From Planctomycetaceae bacterium (GTDB lineage Bacteria; Planctomycetota; Planctomycetia; Pirellulales; Pirellulaceae), in contig SXHS01000158.1 of NCBI GenBank assembly GCA_005773145.1, positions 1 through 5,967 of the forward strand: a stretch of 5,967 nt of DNA, given 5' to 3'. Below, one piece after another: positions 5,689 through 5,967 of the stretch. The notes beneath the pieces were generated by a model. It did not search any database, had not been told where the DNA came from, and worked only from the letters and a program-made list of their open reading frames with translations. The stretch's first letter is position 1. Each line of letters opens with the position of its first letter. The translations under genes and the position numbers were made by a program.

Positions 5689-5967
5689 ATGAGTATGAGC
5701 CGTTTTCTGGATCGAATTGCATCGGGCGAGGTCCTGTTGTCGGACGGGGCCACGGGGACCTATTTGCAGGCCAACGGTCTTCCGCCGGGGGGATGTCCCG
5801 AGGAATTTAACGCGTCGCATCCGGATGTAATTCGCCGTATGGCGGCTCAGTATTACGCGGCCGGCTCCGATATGGTCGAGACCAACACGTTCGGTGGCAG
5901 TCGCTACATGTTGGCCAAGTACGGACATGGCGATCGCGTGGACGAGTTAAATCGTCAGGCAGCCGAG
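5689..5967 (+). CDS. Homocysteine S-methyltransferase-domain protein, 3'-truncated
   Basis: The first 93 residues of a protein whose frame stays open to the window edge. LLSDGATGTYLQANGL (16-31), PEEFNASHPDVIRRM (37-51) and AAGSDMVETNTFGGSRYMLAKYG (57-79) match the start of the homocysteine-binding TIM barrel shared by MetH and betaine-homocysteine methyltransferases; the DGATGT and ETNTF segments line the active site in that family. The zinc-binding cysteines would lie beyond the window, so activity cannot be judged, nor whether a folate or cobalamin domain follows as in MetH. A purine-rich GAGAAAG (5677-5683) precedes the ATG by 5 nt; ATG at 5695 is an alternative. It follows the UroD-fold gene by 41 bp on the same strand, so it is probably co-transcribed and may take the methyl group from the corrinoid carrier to make methionine. 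Confidence 0.88.
   Translation, partial: MSMSRFLDRIASGEVLLSDGATGTYLQANGLPPGGCPEEFNASHPDVIRRMAAQYYAAGSDMVETNTFGGSRYMLAKYGHGDRVDELNRQAAE

Overview
This window most likely comes from a Planctomycetota chromosome, probably Pirellulales-like. That is inferred from protein style: a polysaccharide export protein with the planctomycete-type GEYVGPYRDPHVGEYRLRVDD-like layout, preceded by a TPR protein ending in a WVDPAAFAAM-type tail. It also fits the G+C-rich coding sequence, weak or absent Shine-Dalgarno sites on several genes, and the UroD-fold methyltransferase gene arrangement. No rRNA, tRNA, insertion sequence or CRISPR array was seen.

Layout. (1) Positions 1-1948, plus strand: the end of an exopolysaccharide or cell-surface operon. 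A 5'-truncated TPR protein overlaps by ATGA the gene for a Wza-like export protein with tandem beta-grasp (SLBB-type) repeats. (2) Positions 1982-3508, minus strand: a complete CoA-acylating methylmalonate-semialdehyde dehydrogenase, convergent with the export gene across only 33 bp. A 7-bp stem-loop overlaps the export gene's stop codon. (3) Positions 3509-3949: a 441-bp divergent intergenic region rich in structure. On the dehydrogenase side it has a four-fold heptamer repeat, then a terminator-shaped hairpin with a U6 run just before the ribosome binding site. In the middle is a 45-bp imperfect inverted repeat. On the plus side are a sigma70-like promoter and two perfect 7-bp stems. (4) Positions 3950-5967, plus strand: the start of a second operon. 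It holds an unrecognised 212-aa protein built from two diverged repeats, each carrying RFPCGxxH. Next comes a UroD-fold protein with the H-x-C...C zinc motif of corrinoid-protein:thiol methyltransferases. Last is the first 93 residues of a homocysteine S-methyltransferase-domain protein that runs off the window.

How they fit. The last three genes look like the front of a corrinoid-dependent methyl-transfer cassette, possibly passing methyl groups to homocysteine. The methyl donor and the corrinoid protein are not visible here and would have to lie downstream. The first protein of the cassette is the most interesting unknown: its paired Cys/His motifs could form one metal site, and its position suggests it works with the methyltransferases. 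The dehydrogenase, which makes propionyl-CoA from methylmalonate semialdehyde, seems to be a separate unit whose leader may be controlled by attenuation.
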